Assembly (NCBI RefSeq): GCF_022631375.1
Contig: NZ_JALBGC010000007.1
Span: 1 to 64,000, forward strand
Direction of reading: 5' to 3'
DNA from: Hymenobacter cyanobacteriorum
GTDB taxonomy: Bacteria; Bacteroidota; Bacteroidia; Cytophagales; Hymenobacteraceae
DNA length: 64,000 nt
Position numbers and translations under genes: made by a program. This document shows, piece after piece, positions 47,379-55,303 of the stretch; within the stretch, counting starts at the first letter, position 1, and each line of letters opens with the position of its first letter. The notes under the pieces were generated by a model. That model was given only the letters and a program-made list of their open reading frames with translations. It was not told the DNA's origin and did not search any database.

Positions 47379-49361
47379 TTGAATATTTCCTTTGTTTTGC
47401 GATGGTGGCGACGGTGGGCCCTGGCCCTGCTGCTGGCCGCGCCGTGCCTGCCCGCCACCGCCGCGCCGGGGGCGCCGCCGGCCGTGTCGCGCGTGGTGCT
47501 CGACAGCCTGCGCCAGCTCCTGAAACTGCCCCAGACCGACTACGACCGGGTGCTGCTGCTGTGCCAGGTGAGCGACCAGCTCTGGACGCAGCGCACCGAC
47601 TCGGCGGCCGTGTATGCCCAGCGGGCGCTGGTGCTGGCCCGCCGCGTAGGCTACCGCCACGGCGAAGGCGAGGCCCTGAACCGCCTGGGCGCGGCCCTGC
47701 GCGAAAGCAACCTGGCCCGCTCGCTCGAGCTGTTTCAGCAGTCGCTGCACATTGCCCGCGCCACCCGCGACCAGGCCCTCACGGCCCAGAACCTGCGCAG
47801 CATCGGCATCATTTACGTGTATTTGCGCGACCGGCGGCAGGCCCTGAGCTACTACTTTCAGGCCCTGAAAATTGGCGAGCAGCTACACGACGAGCGGCGG
47901 GTGGTGCTCGAGCTCAGCAACATCGGGTTGGCGTATGACGTGTTTGGGCAGCTCGATTCGGCCCAGCTGTATCAGGAGCGGGCCCTGGTGCTGGCCCATC
48001 GCCTGCACACGCCCACCAACTACATTCTCTACGGCCTCGGCAACGCGGCCCGCCGGCGCGGCGAAGTGGCGCAGGCCCGCCGCTACTACCGCCAAAGCAT
48101 TGCCGAATCGAAGAAGGTGGGCCACCTGCGTAGCCTCAATTTCGCCTACGTGGGCCTGGCCGAGCTGTACCAGCAGATGGGCCGGCTCGATTCGAGCATC
48201 TACTTTGCCCGGCTGGGCTGCCAGGCGGGCCGCACCAACGGCTTTTTGCGCGGCGTGCTCAATGCCAGCACGCTGCTCACCAAGGATTTCAAGCGGCGCG
48301 GCCCGGCCGACAGCGCCCTCAAATATCAAAGCCTGATGCTGGTGATGAAGGACACGCTTTTCGGCCAGGAGAAGGTGATGCGCCTGCAAAACCTCAACTA
48401 CCGCGAGCAGCAGCGCGCCCAGCAGGCCGCCGCCGCTCAGGCCGCCTTGCGGGCCCGCTACCGCACGTTTGGGCTGGTGGGTGGGCTGTTGGGCCTGCTG
48501 GTGCTGGCCGTGATTCTGGCCCGGCACGGCAGCCAGCAGCAGCGCGCCCGCCGCGCGCTGGAGCAGTCGCTGGCCGAGCTCAAAACCGCCCAGGAGCAGC
48601 TGGTGCAGCGCGAAAAAATGGCATTTCTCGGCGAGCTCACGGCCGGCATTGCCCACGAGCTCCAGAACCCGCTCAACTTCGTGAAAAACTTCGCCGAAGT
48701 GAGCACCGACCTGGTGGAGGACATGGGCAGCGACGAACCGGGCCGCAACTCGGCGCTGCAGGGCGAGATACTGGCCGGGTTGAAGCAGAACCTGCAGCAA
48801 ATCAGCCAGCACGGGCAGCGGGCCACGTCCATCATCAAGGGCATGCTCGAGCATTCGCGCAGCGGCACCGGCCAGCGCGAAACCGTGACGCTGAACACGC
48901 TGGTGAGCGACAGCCTGCGCCTGGCCCAGCAGGGCCTGCGCACGAAGGATAAAGAGGTTGAGGTGCTGATATCCACCGCCCTGGCCCCTGGCCTGCCGCC
49001 CGTGGGCGTGGTGCCGCTCGAGATGAGCCGGGTGTTCATCAACCTGTTTACCAATGCCTTCTACGCGCTGCAGCAGCGCCAGCGCACTGCCGGCTCTGCC
49101 TACCGCCCCGAGCTGACGGTGAGCACCCAGGCCGTGCCCGGCGGGGTGGAAGTCCGCATCCGCGACAACGGCACGGGCATGCCGGCCGAGGTGCAGGCCC
49201 GGGTGTTTCAGCCCTTCTTCACGACCAAGCCCGTGGGCGAGGGCACCGGCCTGGGCTTGAGCCTGAGCCACGACATCGTGACCAGCGGCCACGGCGGCAC
49301 CCTGCGCGTGGAAAGCCGCGAGGGCGAAGGCACCGAATTCATCCTTAGCTTGCCGGTTTAA
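47379..49361 (+). CDS. Sensor histidine kinase 5 of 7, TPR sensor
   Basis: 660 aa from a TTG at 47379 that follows an in-frame stop; no ATG exists near the signal peptide, so a non-ATG start is required. Signal peptide to about residue 28 ('LLLAAPCLPATAAPG'), TPR array (about 35-340, 'SLELFQQSLHIARATRDQ', 'QALSYYFQALKIGEQLHD'), membrane helix about 364-382, coiled coil, HisKA H426 ('AGIAHELQNPLNFVKNF') and HATPase with 'RIRDNGTGMPAEVQARVFQP'. Its core belongs with kinases 1-3, but its 'NPLNFV' links to the other subgroup, so it looks intermediate. Confidence 0.9.
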   Translation: MNISFVLRWWRRWALALLLAAPCLPATAAPGAPPAVSRVVLDSLRQLLKLPQTDYDRVLLLCQVSDQLWTQRTDSAAVYAQRALVLARRVGYRHGEGEALNRLGAALRESNLARSLELFQQSLHIARATRDQALTAQNLRSIGIIYVYLRDRRQALSYYFQALKIGEQLHDERRVVLELSNIGLAYDVFGQLDSAQLYQERALVLAHRLHTPTNYILYGLGNAARRRGEVAQARRYYRQSIAESKKVGHLRSLNFAYVGLAELYQQMGRLDSSIYFARLGCQAGRTNGFLRGVLNASTLLTKDFKRRGPADSALKYQSLMLVMKDTLFGQEKVMRLQNLNYREQQRAQQAAAAQAALRARYRTFGLVGGLLGLLVLAVILARHGSQQQRARRALEQSLAELKTAQEQLVQREKMAFLGELTAGIAHELQNPLNFVKNFAEVSTDLVEDMGSDEPGRNSALQGEILAGLKQNLQQISQHGQRATSIIKGMLEHSRSGTGQRETVTLNTLVSDSLRLAQQGLRTKDKEVEVLISTALAPGLPPVGVVPLEMSRVFINLFTNAFYALQQRQRTAGSAYRPELTVSTQAVPGGVEVRIRDNGTGMPAEVQARVFQPFFTTKPVGEGTGLGLSLSHDIVTSGHGGTLRVESREGEGTEFILSLPV

Positions 49362-49427
49362 AAGCCGATTTCTTCCCGGATTAATTCTACCTGCGAGCTG
49401 CTCACGCTGCGCGGGCCGCTTTTGCCT

Positions 49428-51587
49428 ATGCGCTTCTTTTTACTGCTCGCGGCCCTGGGGCTGCTTTTTGGGGTTGCCACCGCCGCGCCGCTGCCGGCCG
49501 ATACGGCCGCCCTACGCATCAACCGCCTGCCCGCCGACGGCCTGCAACTAATTAAAGGCTGGCGCTACCACCCCGGCGACGACCCCGCCTGGGCCCGGCC
49601 CGACTTCGACGATAGTGGCTGGAAACCGCTTGCCCTACGCCGGAACGGACGCGAAATGCCGCGCGCCACCCAAACGGGCGTGTACTGGCTGCGGCTGCGC
49701 TTTCGGCTCAGTGACTCGCTGCGCCCGCGCACCCTGGCCCTGCAATTCTGGCGGCGGGGCACGGCCGACGTGTACCTCAACGGCCGCCTGCTCAGCGACA
49801 GCACCCGCCGGGCGCGGGTGCGCGGCTCGCGCATTGCGCCGGGGGTGCTGGAATTGCCCGCCAATGGGCCGGCCGAACAGGTGCTGGCCCTGCGCATGGC
49901 GCCCTGGCACCCCTCGCCGCTGCTGCTGGGCGCCGACCGGCTTACCGCCCTCCAGCTGCGGCTGCTGCCCATGGCGCAGCTGGTGCAGATAGAGCGGGGC
50001 TGGGCTGATGAGGTCGCGGTCTGGCGGGTAATGGCGGCGGTGTTTCTGCTGCTGGCCCTGCTGCACTGGGTCTTTTACCGCTACAACCCCACGCAGCGCG
50101 CCAACCGCTACTTTGCCCTTTACGCCCTGGCCTATTGCGTGTTCTTGGCCAGCGTGCCGTATGCCACCTCGGGAAGCGTCGAATTTCCGTCCTGGGCGTG
50201 GAGCGTCGCCATTGCCGTGGTGTCGTACGGGCTGCTGACGCTGGGCGGCCTGTGGGGAATGCGGGCGCTCTACACCCTGTTCGGCTTCGCGCCCGGCCGG
50301 GCCTATTGGGGACTGGTGCTGAGCGGCGGGCTGCTGCTGCTGGCGCAGTGGCTCACACTGCTCTCGCCCTGGCAGCTGATTCCCTACCTGGTTTTTGCGG
50401 TCCTGGTGCTGGCCGAGTCGTTGCGCCTGACGGGGCGAGCGCTGCGGGTGCGTCGGCGCGGGGCGCCCATTATTGCGGCCGGCTTTGGTGGGGGCCTGCT
50501 CTTCATCTTGCTTAATTTGACGCTGCTGCTGTTGGGCGTGCCCCTGGACGGGATAGGCAGCAACTTATTGTTCGTGCCCGCCATCCTGCTGCCGCCGTTG
50601 GGCATCTCTTTATTCCTGGCCCGCGAGTTTGCCCTCGGGGCCGAGCTGCTGCTGGTGAAGCTGCGCGAAGTCGAACAGCTTTCGGCCCAGACCCTGGCCC
50701 AAGAGCAGGAGAAGCAAGCCCTGCTGGCCGCCCAGAACGAAAACCTGGAAACCCAGGTGGCGCAGCGCACCGGCGAGCTGCAACGCTCCCTGACGGACTT
50801 GCGCGCCACGCAGGCGCAGCTCATCCAGAAGGAGAAGATGGCCAGCTTGGGCGAGCTCACGGCCGGCATCGCCCACGAGATTCAGAACCCGCTCAACTTC
50901 GTGAATAATTTCTCGGAAGTGAGCACCGAGCTGCTGGAGGAGCTGGAGGAGGAGCAGGCCAAACCCAGCCGGGATGCCGGCCTGGAAGCCGAGCTGGTGA
51001 GCGACCTGCGGCAGAACCTGGGCAAAATCAGCCACCACGGGCGGCGGGCGGCGGCCATCGTGAAAGGCATGTTGGAGCACTCGCGCACGAGTACCGGCGA
51101 ACGCTCCCCAACGGACCTCAACCAACTCTGCGAGGAATACTTGCGCCTGGCCTACCAAGGCCTGCGGGCCAAGGACAAAACCTTCAACGCCACGCTGGAA
51201 ACGGACTTTGTGCCCGGCCTGCCACTGGTGGAGGCCGTGGGCGCGGACGTGGGCCGGGTGCTGCTCAATTTATTCGGCAACGCCTTTTACGCCGTGCAAA
51301 AGCGCCAACAAACCGGCGAAGCGGGCTACAAACCCACGGTCACGGTGAGCACGAAACAAGTGGGTGACCACGTGGAAATCCGCGTGGCCGACAACGGTAC
51401 GGGCATTCCCGATGAAGCCAAAGCCAAGATATTCCAGCCCTTTTTTACCACCAAGCCCACGGGCGAGGGCACGGGGCTGGGCTTGAGTTTGAGCTACGAC
51501 ATCATCACCAAAGCCCACGGCGGCACGCTCGCCGTGGAAAGCCAACCTGGCCAGGGCACCGAATTCGTCATTAGCTTACCCAATTAA
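49428..51587 (+). CDS. Sensor histidine kinase 6 of 7, 7TM (DISM-type) sensor
   Basis: 719 aa from ATG 49428, which opens the signal peptide (MRFFLLLAALGLLF). Galactose-binding-like sandwich (about 35-185; 'GWRYHPGDDPAWARPDFDDS' then 'GW', 'TADVYLNGRLLSD'), seven membrane helices (about 195-405), coiled coil, HisKA H483 ('AGIAHEIQNPLNFVNNFSEV') and HATPase. The sensor half parallels kinase 2, but the kinase half parallels kinases 4 and 7, which suggests domain swapping within the array. Ends 25 bases before kinase 7. Confidence 0.92.
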   Translation: MRFFLLLAALGLLFGVATAAPLPADTAALRINRLPADGLQLIKGWRYHPGDDPAWARPDFDDSGWKPLALRRNGREMPRATQTGVYWLRLRFRLSDSLRPRTLALQFWRRGTADVYLNGRLLSDSTRRARVRGSRIAPGVLELPANGPAEQVLALRMAPWHPSPLLLGADRLTALQLRLLPMAQLVQIERGWADEVAVWRVMAAVFLLLALLHWVFYRYNPTQRANRYFALYALAYCVFLASVPYATSGSVEFPSWAWSVAIAVVSYGLLTLGGLWGMRALYTLFGFAPGRAYWGLVLSGGLLLLAQWLTLLSPWQLIPYLVFAVLVLAESLRLTGRALRVRRRGAPIIAAGFGGGLLFILLNLTLLLLGVPLDGIGSNLLFVPAILLPPLGISLFLAREFALGAELLLVKLREVEQLSAQTLAQEQEKQALLAAQNENLETQVAQRTGELQRSLTDLRATQAQLIQKEKMASLGELTAGIAHEIQNPLNFVNNFSEVSTELLEELEEEQAKPSRDAGLEAELVSDLRQNLGKISHHGRRAAAIVKGMLEHSRTSTGERSPTDLNQLCEEYLRLAYQGLRAKDKTFNATLETDFVPGLPLVEAVGADVGRVLLNLFGNAFYAVQKRQQTGEAGYKPTVTVSTKQVGDHVEIRVADNGTGIPDEAKAKIFQPFFTTKPTGEGTGLGLSLSYDIITKAHGGTLAVESQPGQGTEFVISLPN

Positions 51588-51612
51588 TTCGTCATCAGCC
51601 TTAGCAGATTGC

Positions 51613-53634
51613 ATGAAAACGTACTTCGGATGGATGGTGCTGGTTGGAAGCTTGCTACTGGCGGGGTTGCCAGCCCGCGCCCAGCACCCAGCCTCCCGCG
51701 CCGACAGCTTGCAGCAGCGCCTGGCCACCGCCCCGCCCGATACCAGCCGGGTGCTGCTGCTCACGCGGCTGGCCTACGAGCTGGCCGAAGTCGACCCCGT
51801 AGCCTCGGCCCGGCACGCGCGGCAGGCGCTGCAGCTGGCCCATGAGCTGCACTACGTGCGGGGCGAGTGCCAAGCCTACATCCGGCTGGGCGTGGGGCTG
51901 CGCAACACCGGCGATTTTCCGGCCGCGCAGCAGTTGCTGCTGCGGGGGCTGCGCCTGGCCGAAAACCTGCACGACCAGTCGACCATTGCCACAGTATACA
52001 ACGCCTTGGGCCGGCTCAACAGCGAGCAACGCAAGTTCCGACCGGCGCTGGAATACTTTTTTCGGGCCAAAAGCATGGCCGAAAAAACCGGCAACCGGGC
52101 TTTGCTCACGCGCGTGACGGGCAACATCGGCGAGGCCTATGCGCAGCTGGGTACGCTGGATTCGGCCACTACTTACCTGCACGCTGGCTACCGGCTCGAT
52201 TTAGAGCAGCACGACGAAGTGAGCGAAGCCGGTGACCTGCGGAGCCTTGGCGACATAGCAGCCCGGCAGGGACACCCGCAGCAGGCCCGGCAATACTACC
52301 TGCACAGCCTGCAGCGGGCCCAAACGGTCACCTATATGCTGGCAGCGGTGTATCTGGGCCTGGCCGAGCTGGCGCGCACCGCCGGCCACCCCGATTCGGT
52401 GCTGTACTACGGCCGGCGGGCACTGGCAGCCGGGCAGCAGCACCATTACCCGGCCAATGTGCTCGATGCCAGCGAGTACTTGAGCCGCGCCTACGCCGCC
52501 CGGCGCGACAGCGCCGCCGCCTTCCGCTACCTGGCCCTGGCTAATGCCACCCGCGACAGCCTCTACAGCCAGGCCAAAACCATCCAGATGCAAACCCTGG
52601 ATTTCAGCGAGCGGGTGCGCCAGCAGGAACTGGCCGACCAGCAGGCCCAGGCCGCCGCCCGCCAGCGCCAAAACCTACTGCTGGCTGCCCTGCTCTGCGC
52701 CGTGCCGGCTCTGGTGCTGCTGTGGCGCTACGGCCGCCTGCAGCGCCGCAGCAACGAACAGCTGCGCGAGCTGAATGAGGCCGTGACGCAGCAGAAACAG
52801 GAGCTGCAAACCCAGCGCGACCAGCTCGACGCCTCCCTCACCGGCCTGCGGGCGGCTCAGGCCCAGCTGGTGCAAAGCGAGAAGATGGCCAGCCTGGGCG
52901 AGCTCACGGCCGGCATTGCCCACGAGATTCAAAACCCGCTCAACTTCGTCAACAACTTCTCGGAAGTGAGCGCCGAGCTGGTAGAAGAGCTGGTGGAAGA
53001 GCAGCAGCGCCCCGCCCGCGACGCCGGCCTGGAAGCCGAACTGCTCAGCGACGTGCGGCAGAACCTCGTCAAGATTCATCAGCACGGCCAGCGGGCGGCC
53101 GGCATCGTGCGCGGCATGCTCGAGCACTCGCGCACCAGCACCGGCGAGCGCCAGCCCACCAACCTGAACAAGCTGGCCGAGGAATACCTGCGCCTGGCCT
53201 ACCAGGGCCTGCGCGCCAAAGACAAAACCTTCAACGCCGAGCTGCGCACCGATTTCGACCCCGCCCTGCCGCGCGTATCGGTGGTGGCCACCGAGCTGGG
53301 CCGGGTGTTGCTCAACCTGCTCAACAACGCCTTTTATGCCGTGCATAAGCGCCAGCAGCAGAGTGAAGCCGGCTACGCGCCGCTCGTGACGCTGCAAACC
53401 CGGCGCGTCGGGGCGCAGGTCGAAATCCGCGTGGCCGACAACGGCACGGGCATGCCGGCCGAAGTGCAGGCCAAGATATTTCAGCCCTTTTTCACCACCA
53501 AGCCCACGGGCGAGGGCACGGGGCTGGGCCTGTCGCTGAGCTACGACATCATTAGCCAGGGCCACGGCGGCACGCTGGCCGTGGCAAGCCAGCCCGGCCA
53601 GGGCACCGAATTCGTCATCACGCTGCCGGCTTAA
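51613..53634 (+). CDS. Sensor histidine kinase 7 of 7, TPR sensor
   Basis: 673 aa. Signal peptide 1-23 (ending ARAQ), TPR array (about 30-330, 'DFPAAQQLLLRGLRLAENLH', 'GHPQQARQYYLHSLQRAQ'), membrane helix about 354-373, a long Gln-rich coiled coil, HisKA H437 ('AGIAHEIQNPLNFVNNFSEV') and HATPase ('RVADNGTGMPAEVQAKIFQP'). The closest cores are kinases 6 and 4. The next gene, 52 bases downstream, is a lone receiver protein, the most obvious target for this kinase and possibly for the whole array. Confidence 0.92.
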   Translation: MKTYFGWMVLVGSLLLAGLPARAQHPASRADSLQQRLATAPPDTSRVLLLTRLAYELAEVDPVASARHARQALQLAHELHYVRGECQAYIRLGVGLRNTGDFPAAQQLLLRGLRLAENLHDQSTIATVYNALGRLNSEQRKFRPALEYFFRAKSMAEKTGNRALLTRVTGNIGEAYAQLGTLDSATTYLHAGYRLDLEQHDEVSEAGDLRSLGDIAARQGHPQQARQYYLHSLQRAQTVTYMLAAVYLGLAELARTAGHPDSVLYYGRRALAAGQQHHYPANVLDASEYLSRAYAARRDSAAAFRYLALANATRDSLYSQAKTIQMQTLDFSERVRQQELADQQAQAAARQRQNLLLAALLCAVPALVLLWRYGRLQRRSNEQLRELNEAVTQQKQELQTQRDQLDASLTGLRAAQAQLVQSEKMASLGELTAGIAHEIQNPLNFVNNFSEVSAELVEELVEEQQRPARDAGLEAELLSDVRQNLVKIHQHGQRAAGIVRGMLEHSRTSTGERQPTNLNKLAEEYLRLAYQGLRAKDKTFNAELRTDFDPALPRVSVVATELGRVLLNLLNNAFYAVHKRQQQSEAGYAPLVTLQTRRVGAQVEIRVADNGTGMPAEVQAKIFQPFFTTKPTGEGTGLGLSLSYDIISQGHGGTLAVASQPGQGTEFVITLPA

Positions 53635-53647
53635 GCCACGGCGGCGC

Positions 53648-53655
53648 TACCTTTG
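53648..53655 (+). promoter_or_regulatory. -7 element TACCTTTG before the receiver gene
   Basis: Exact TAnnTTTG match, 31 bases before the ATG at 53687. No clear -33 TTG. It would allow the receiver to be expressed independently of the kinases. Confidence 0.5.
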
Positions 53656-53686
53656 AAACTCCCTCATTATTCTGCAAATCCTCCCC

Positions 53687-54067
53687 ATGCAAATTCTGGT
53701 TGTTGACGATGAAACCGATGTGCGCGACCTATTTCAGCAGCGTTTTCGTCGCGAAATCCGCAGCGGCGAGCTGAGCTTCAACTTCGCCTTCTCGGGCGAG
53801 GAAGCGCTGGCCTACCTGCGCGCCCGGCCCTCCGAAGTGCTGCTCATCCTCTCCGACATCAACATGCCCGGCATGAGCGGGCTCGAACTGCTGGGCCACG
53901 TGAAGGCCGAGGGCCACATGCCCCCCACCACCATGATGATGATAACGGCCTACGGCGACGACAACAGCCGCCAAGAAGCGCTGGGCCTGGGCGCCACCGA
54001 CTTTCTCACCAAGCCGCTCGACTTCGCCGTGCTGCGCCAGAAGCTGCAGGAGCTGCCGGCCCTGTAG
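53687..54067 (+). CDS. Single-domain response regulator (receiver only)
   Basis: 126 aa: only a receiver domain. Acidic D7/D8, phospho-acceptor D57 in 'ILSDINMPGMSG', T87 in 'MMITAYGDD' and K109 in 'FLTKPLDF' are all present, so it should be phosphorylatable. No output domain is attached; such proteins act by binding other proteins or as a phosphate shuttle or sink. The core 'LSDINMP' and 'AYGDD' is very similar to the receiver of the cyclase encoded next. The position after seven orphan kinases suggests it is their shared target. Confidence 0.95.
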   Translation: MQILVVDDETDVRDLFQQRFRREIRSGELSFNFAFSGEEALAYLRARPSEVLLILSDINMPGMSGLELLGHVKAEGHMPPTTMMMITAYGDDNSRQEALGLGATDFLTKPLDFAVLRQKLQELPAL

Positions 54068-54097
54068 GCGAGGCCGGACGTTCGTCCTTTTCAAACG

Positions 54098-54105
54098 TAT
54101 TTTTG
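54098..54105 (+). promoter_or_regulatory. -7 element TATTTTTG before the cyclase gene
   Basis: Exact TAnnTTTG match, 29 bases before the ATG at 54135; no well-placed -33 TTG. Confidence 0.45.
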
Positions 54106-54134
54106 TCCTGTTATTCTGACTGTTGCTACCCGCT

Positions 54135-55181
54135 ATGAAAACCAAAATCCTGGTTGTCGACGACGAAGCCGACCTTGAGCTGCTCATCAAGCAGAAGTTT
54201 CGGCGCAAAATCCGGGAGAGCGTGTACGAGTTTGTGTTTGCCGCCAACGGCCAGGAGGCCCTCACGCGCATCCTCGAAAACCCCGATACCGATGTGATTC
54301 TCTCCGACATCAACATGCCGGTGATGGACGGTCTCACGCTGCTCACGCACACCCACGCCGAGCACCCGGACATGAAAACCGTCATCGTCTCAGCCTACGG
54401 CGACCTTGGCAACCTGCGCACCGCCATGAACCGCGGCGCGTTCGATTTCGTGGTGAAGCCCGTCGATTTCGCCGATTTAGAGCTCACCATCGAGAAAACC
54501 GCCGAGCAGGTGCGCCAGCTGCGCGACACCATCCGCGCCATCCAGGAAAACAACATCCTGAAGATGTACGTCGACGAAACCGTGCTCAATTTCATGACGC
54601 GGCCCGACTTCGAAAACCGCCTGCTGGCTTCCGAAGTGGTGCAGGCCACCGTGGTGTTCCTCGACATCTGCGGCTTCACCTCGCTGGCCGAGAAAATGCC
54701 GCCCACCGACGTGGTAGCCCTGCTCAATACCTACTTCGACCTCGTGGTGAAGGAATTCATCGCCCAGGGCGGGCACGTCGATAAGTTCATGGGCGATGCC
54801 GTGATGGCCGTGTTCCGGGGCGAGCACCACCTCGACCGCGCCATCGATGCCGCCCTCTCGGCCCGCGCCGCGCTGCAGGATAGCAAAACCCCACTGCCCG
54901 CTGGCTTCGACTACCGCCCCCAGGTCAGCATCGGCGTGAACACCGGCGAAGTCGTGTCCGGTAACATCGGCTCGGCCTCCCTCAAACGGCTGGATTACAC
55001 CGTTATCGGCGATGTGGTAAACATGTCGCAGCGCCTGCAGTCGGCCGCCAAAGCCGGCCAGGTCATCATCAGCGAAGCCGTGTACGAGCGGGTGAAGGAG
55101 TCCTTCCAGTGCCAGTATGTCGATGAGGTCGTGCTCAAGAACAAGTCCCAGCCGGTGAAGATTTACGAGGTGGTGGAGTAA
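54135..55181 (+). CDS. Receiver-linked class III adenylate cyclase
   Basis: 348 aa from the ATG at 54135. Receiver 1-122: D9/D10, phospho-acceptor D58, S86, K108. A short helical linker (about 123-160) leads to a class III cyclase domain (about 168-345) with all catalytic residues visible: metal-binding D177 ('VVFLDICGFTS') and D221 ('KFMGDAVMAVF'), adenine-selecting K217 and T289 ('LDYTVIGD'), and transition-state N296 and R300 ('NMSQR'). The K/T pair is that of class IIIb adenylate cyclases, so cAMP is the expected product and bicarbonate response is possible (inference from the class). Phosphorylation of the receiver by one or more of the upstream kinases should control activity. Confidence 0.93.
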   Translation: MKTKILVVDDEADLELLIKQKFRRKIRESVYEFVFAANGQEALTRILENPDTDVILSDINMPVMDGLTLLTHTHAEHPDMKTVIVSAYGDLGNLRTAMNRGAFDFVVKPVDFADLELTIEKTAEQVRQLRDTIRAIQENNILKMYVDETVLNFMTRPDFENRLLASEVVQATVVFLDICGFTSLAEKMPPTDVVALLNTYFDLVVKEFIAQGGHVDKFMGDAVMAVFRGEHHLDRAIDAALSARAALQDSKTPLPAGFDYRPQVSIGVNTGEVVSGNIGSASLKRLDYTVIGDVVNMSQRLQSAAKAGQVIISEAVYERVKESFQCQYVDEVVLKNKSQPVKIYEVVE

Positions 55182-55186
55182 ACAAA

Positions 55187-55281
55187 CGTCTGTCATCCTG
55201 AGCGCAGCGAAGGACCTTATCACGTTCGAATAAGTTGTTCTTCCGTGATAAGGTCCTTCGCTGCGCTCAGGATGACAGACG
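55187..55281. repeat. Perfect palindromic repeat, 38-base arms, between convergent genes
   Basis: Arms 55187-55224 and 55244-55281 are exact inverted copies around 19 bases. It lies six bases after the cyclase stop and 22 bases before the stop of the convergent gene, and probably ends both transcripts. Same family as 32794-32901 and 27465-27538. Confidence 0.95.
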
Positions 55282-55303
55282 AATAACAAACGCAGCAGCC
55301 CAA

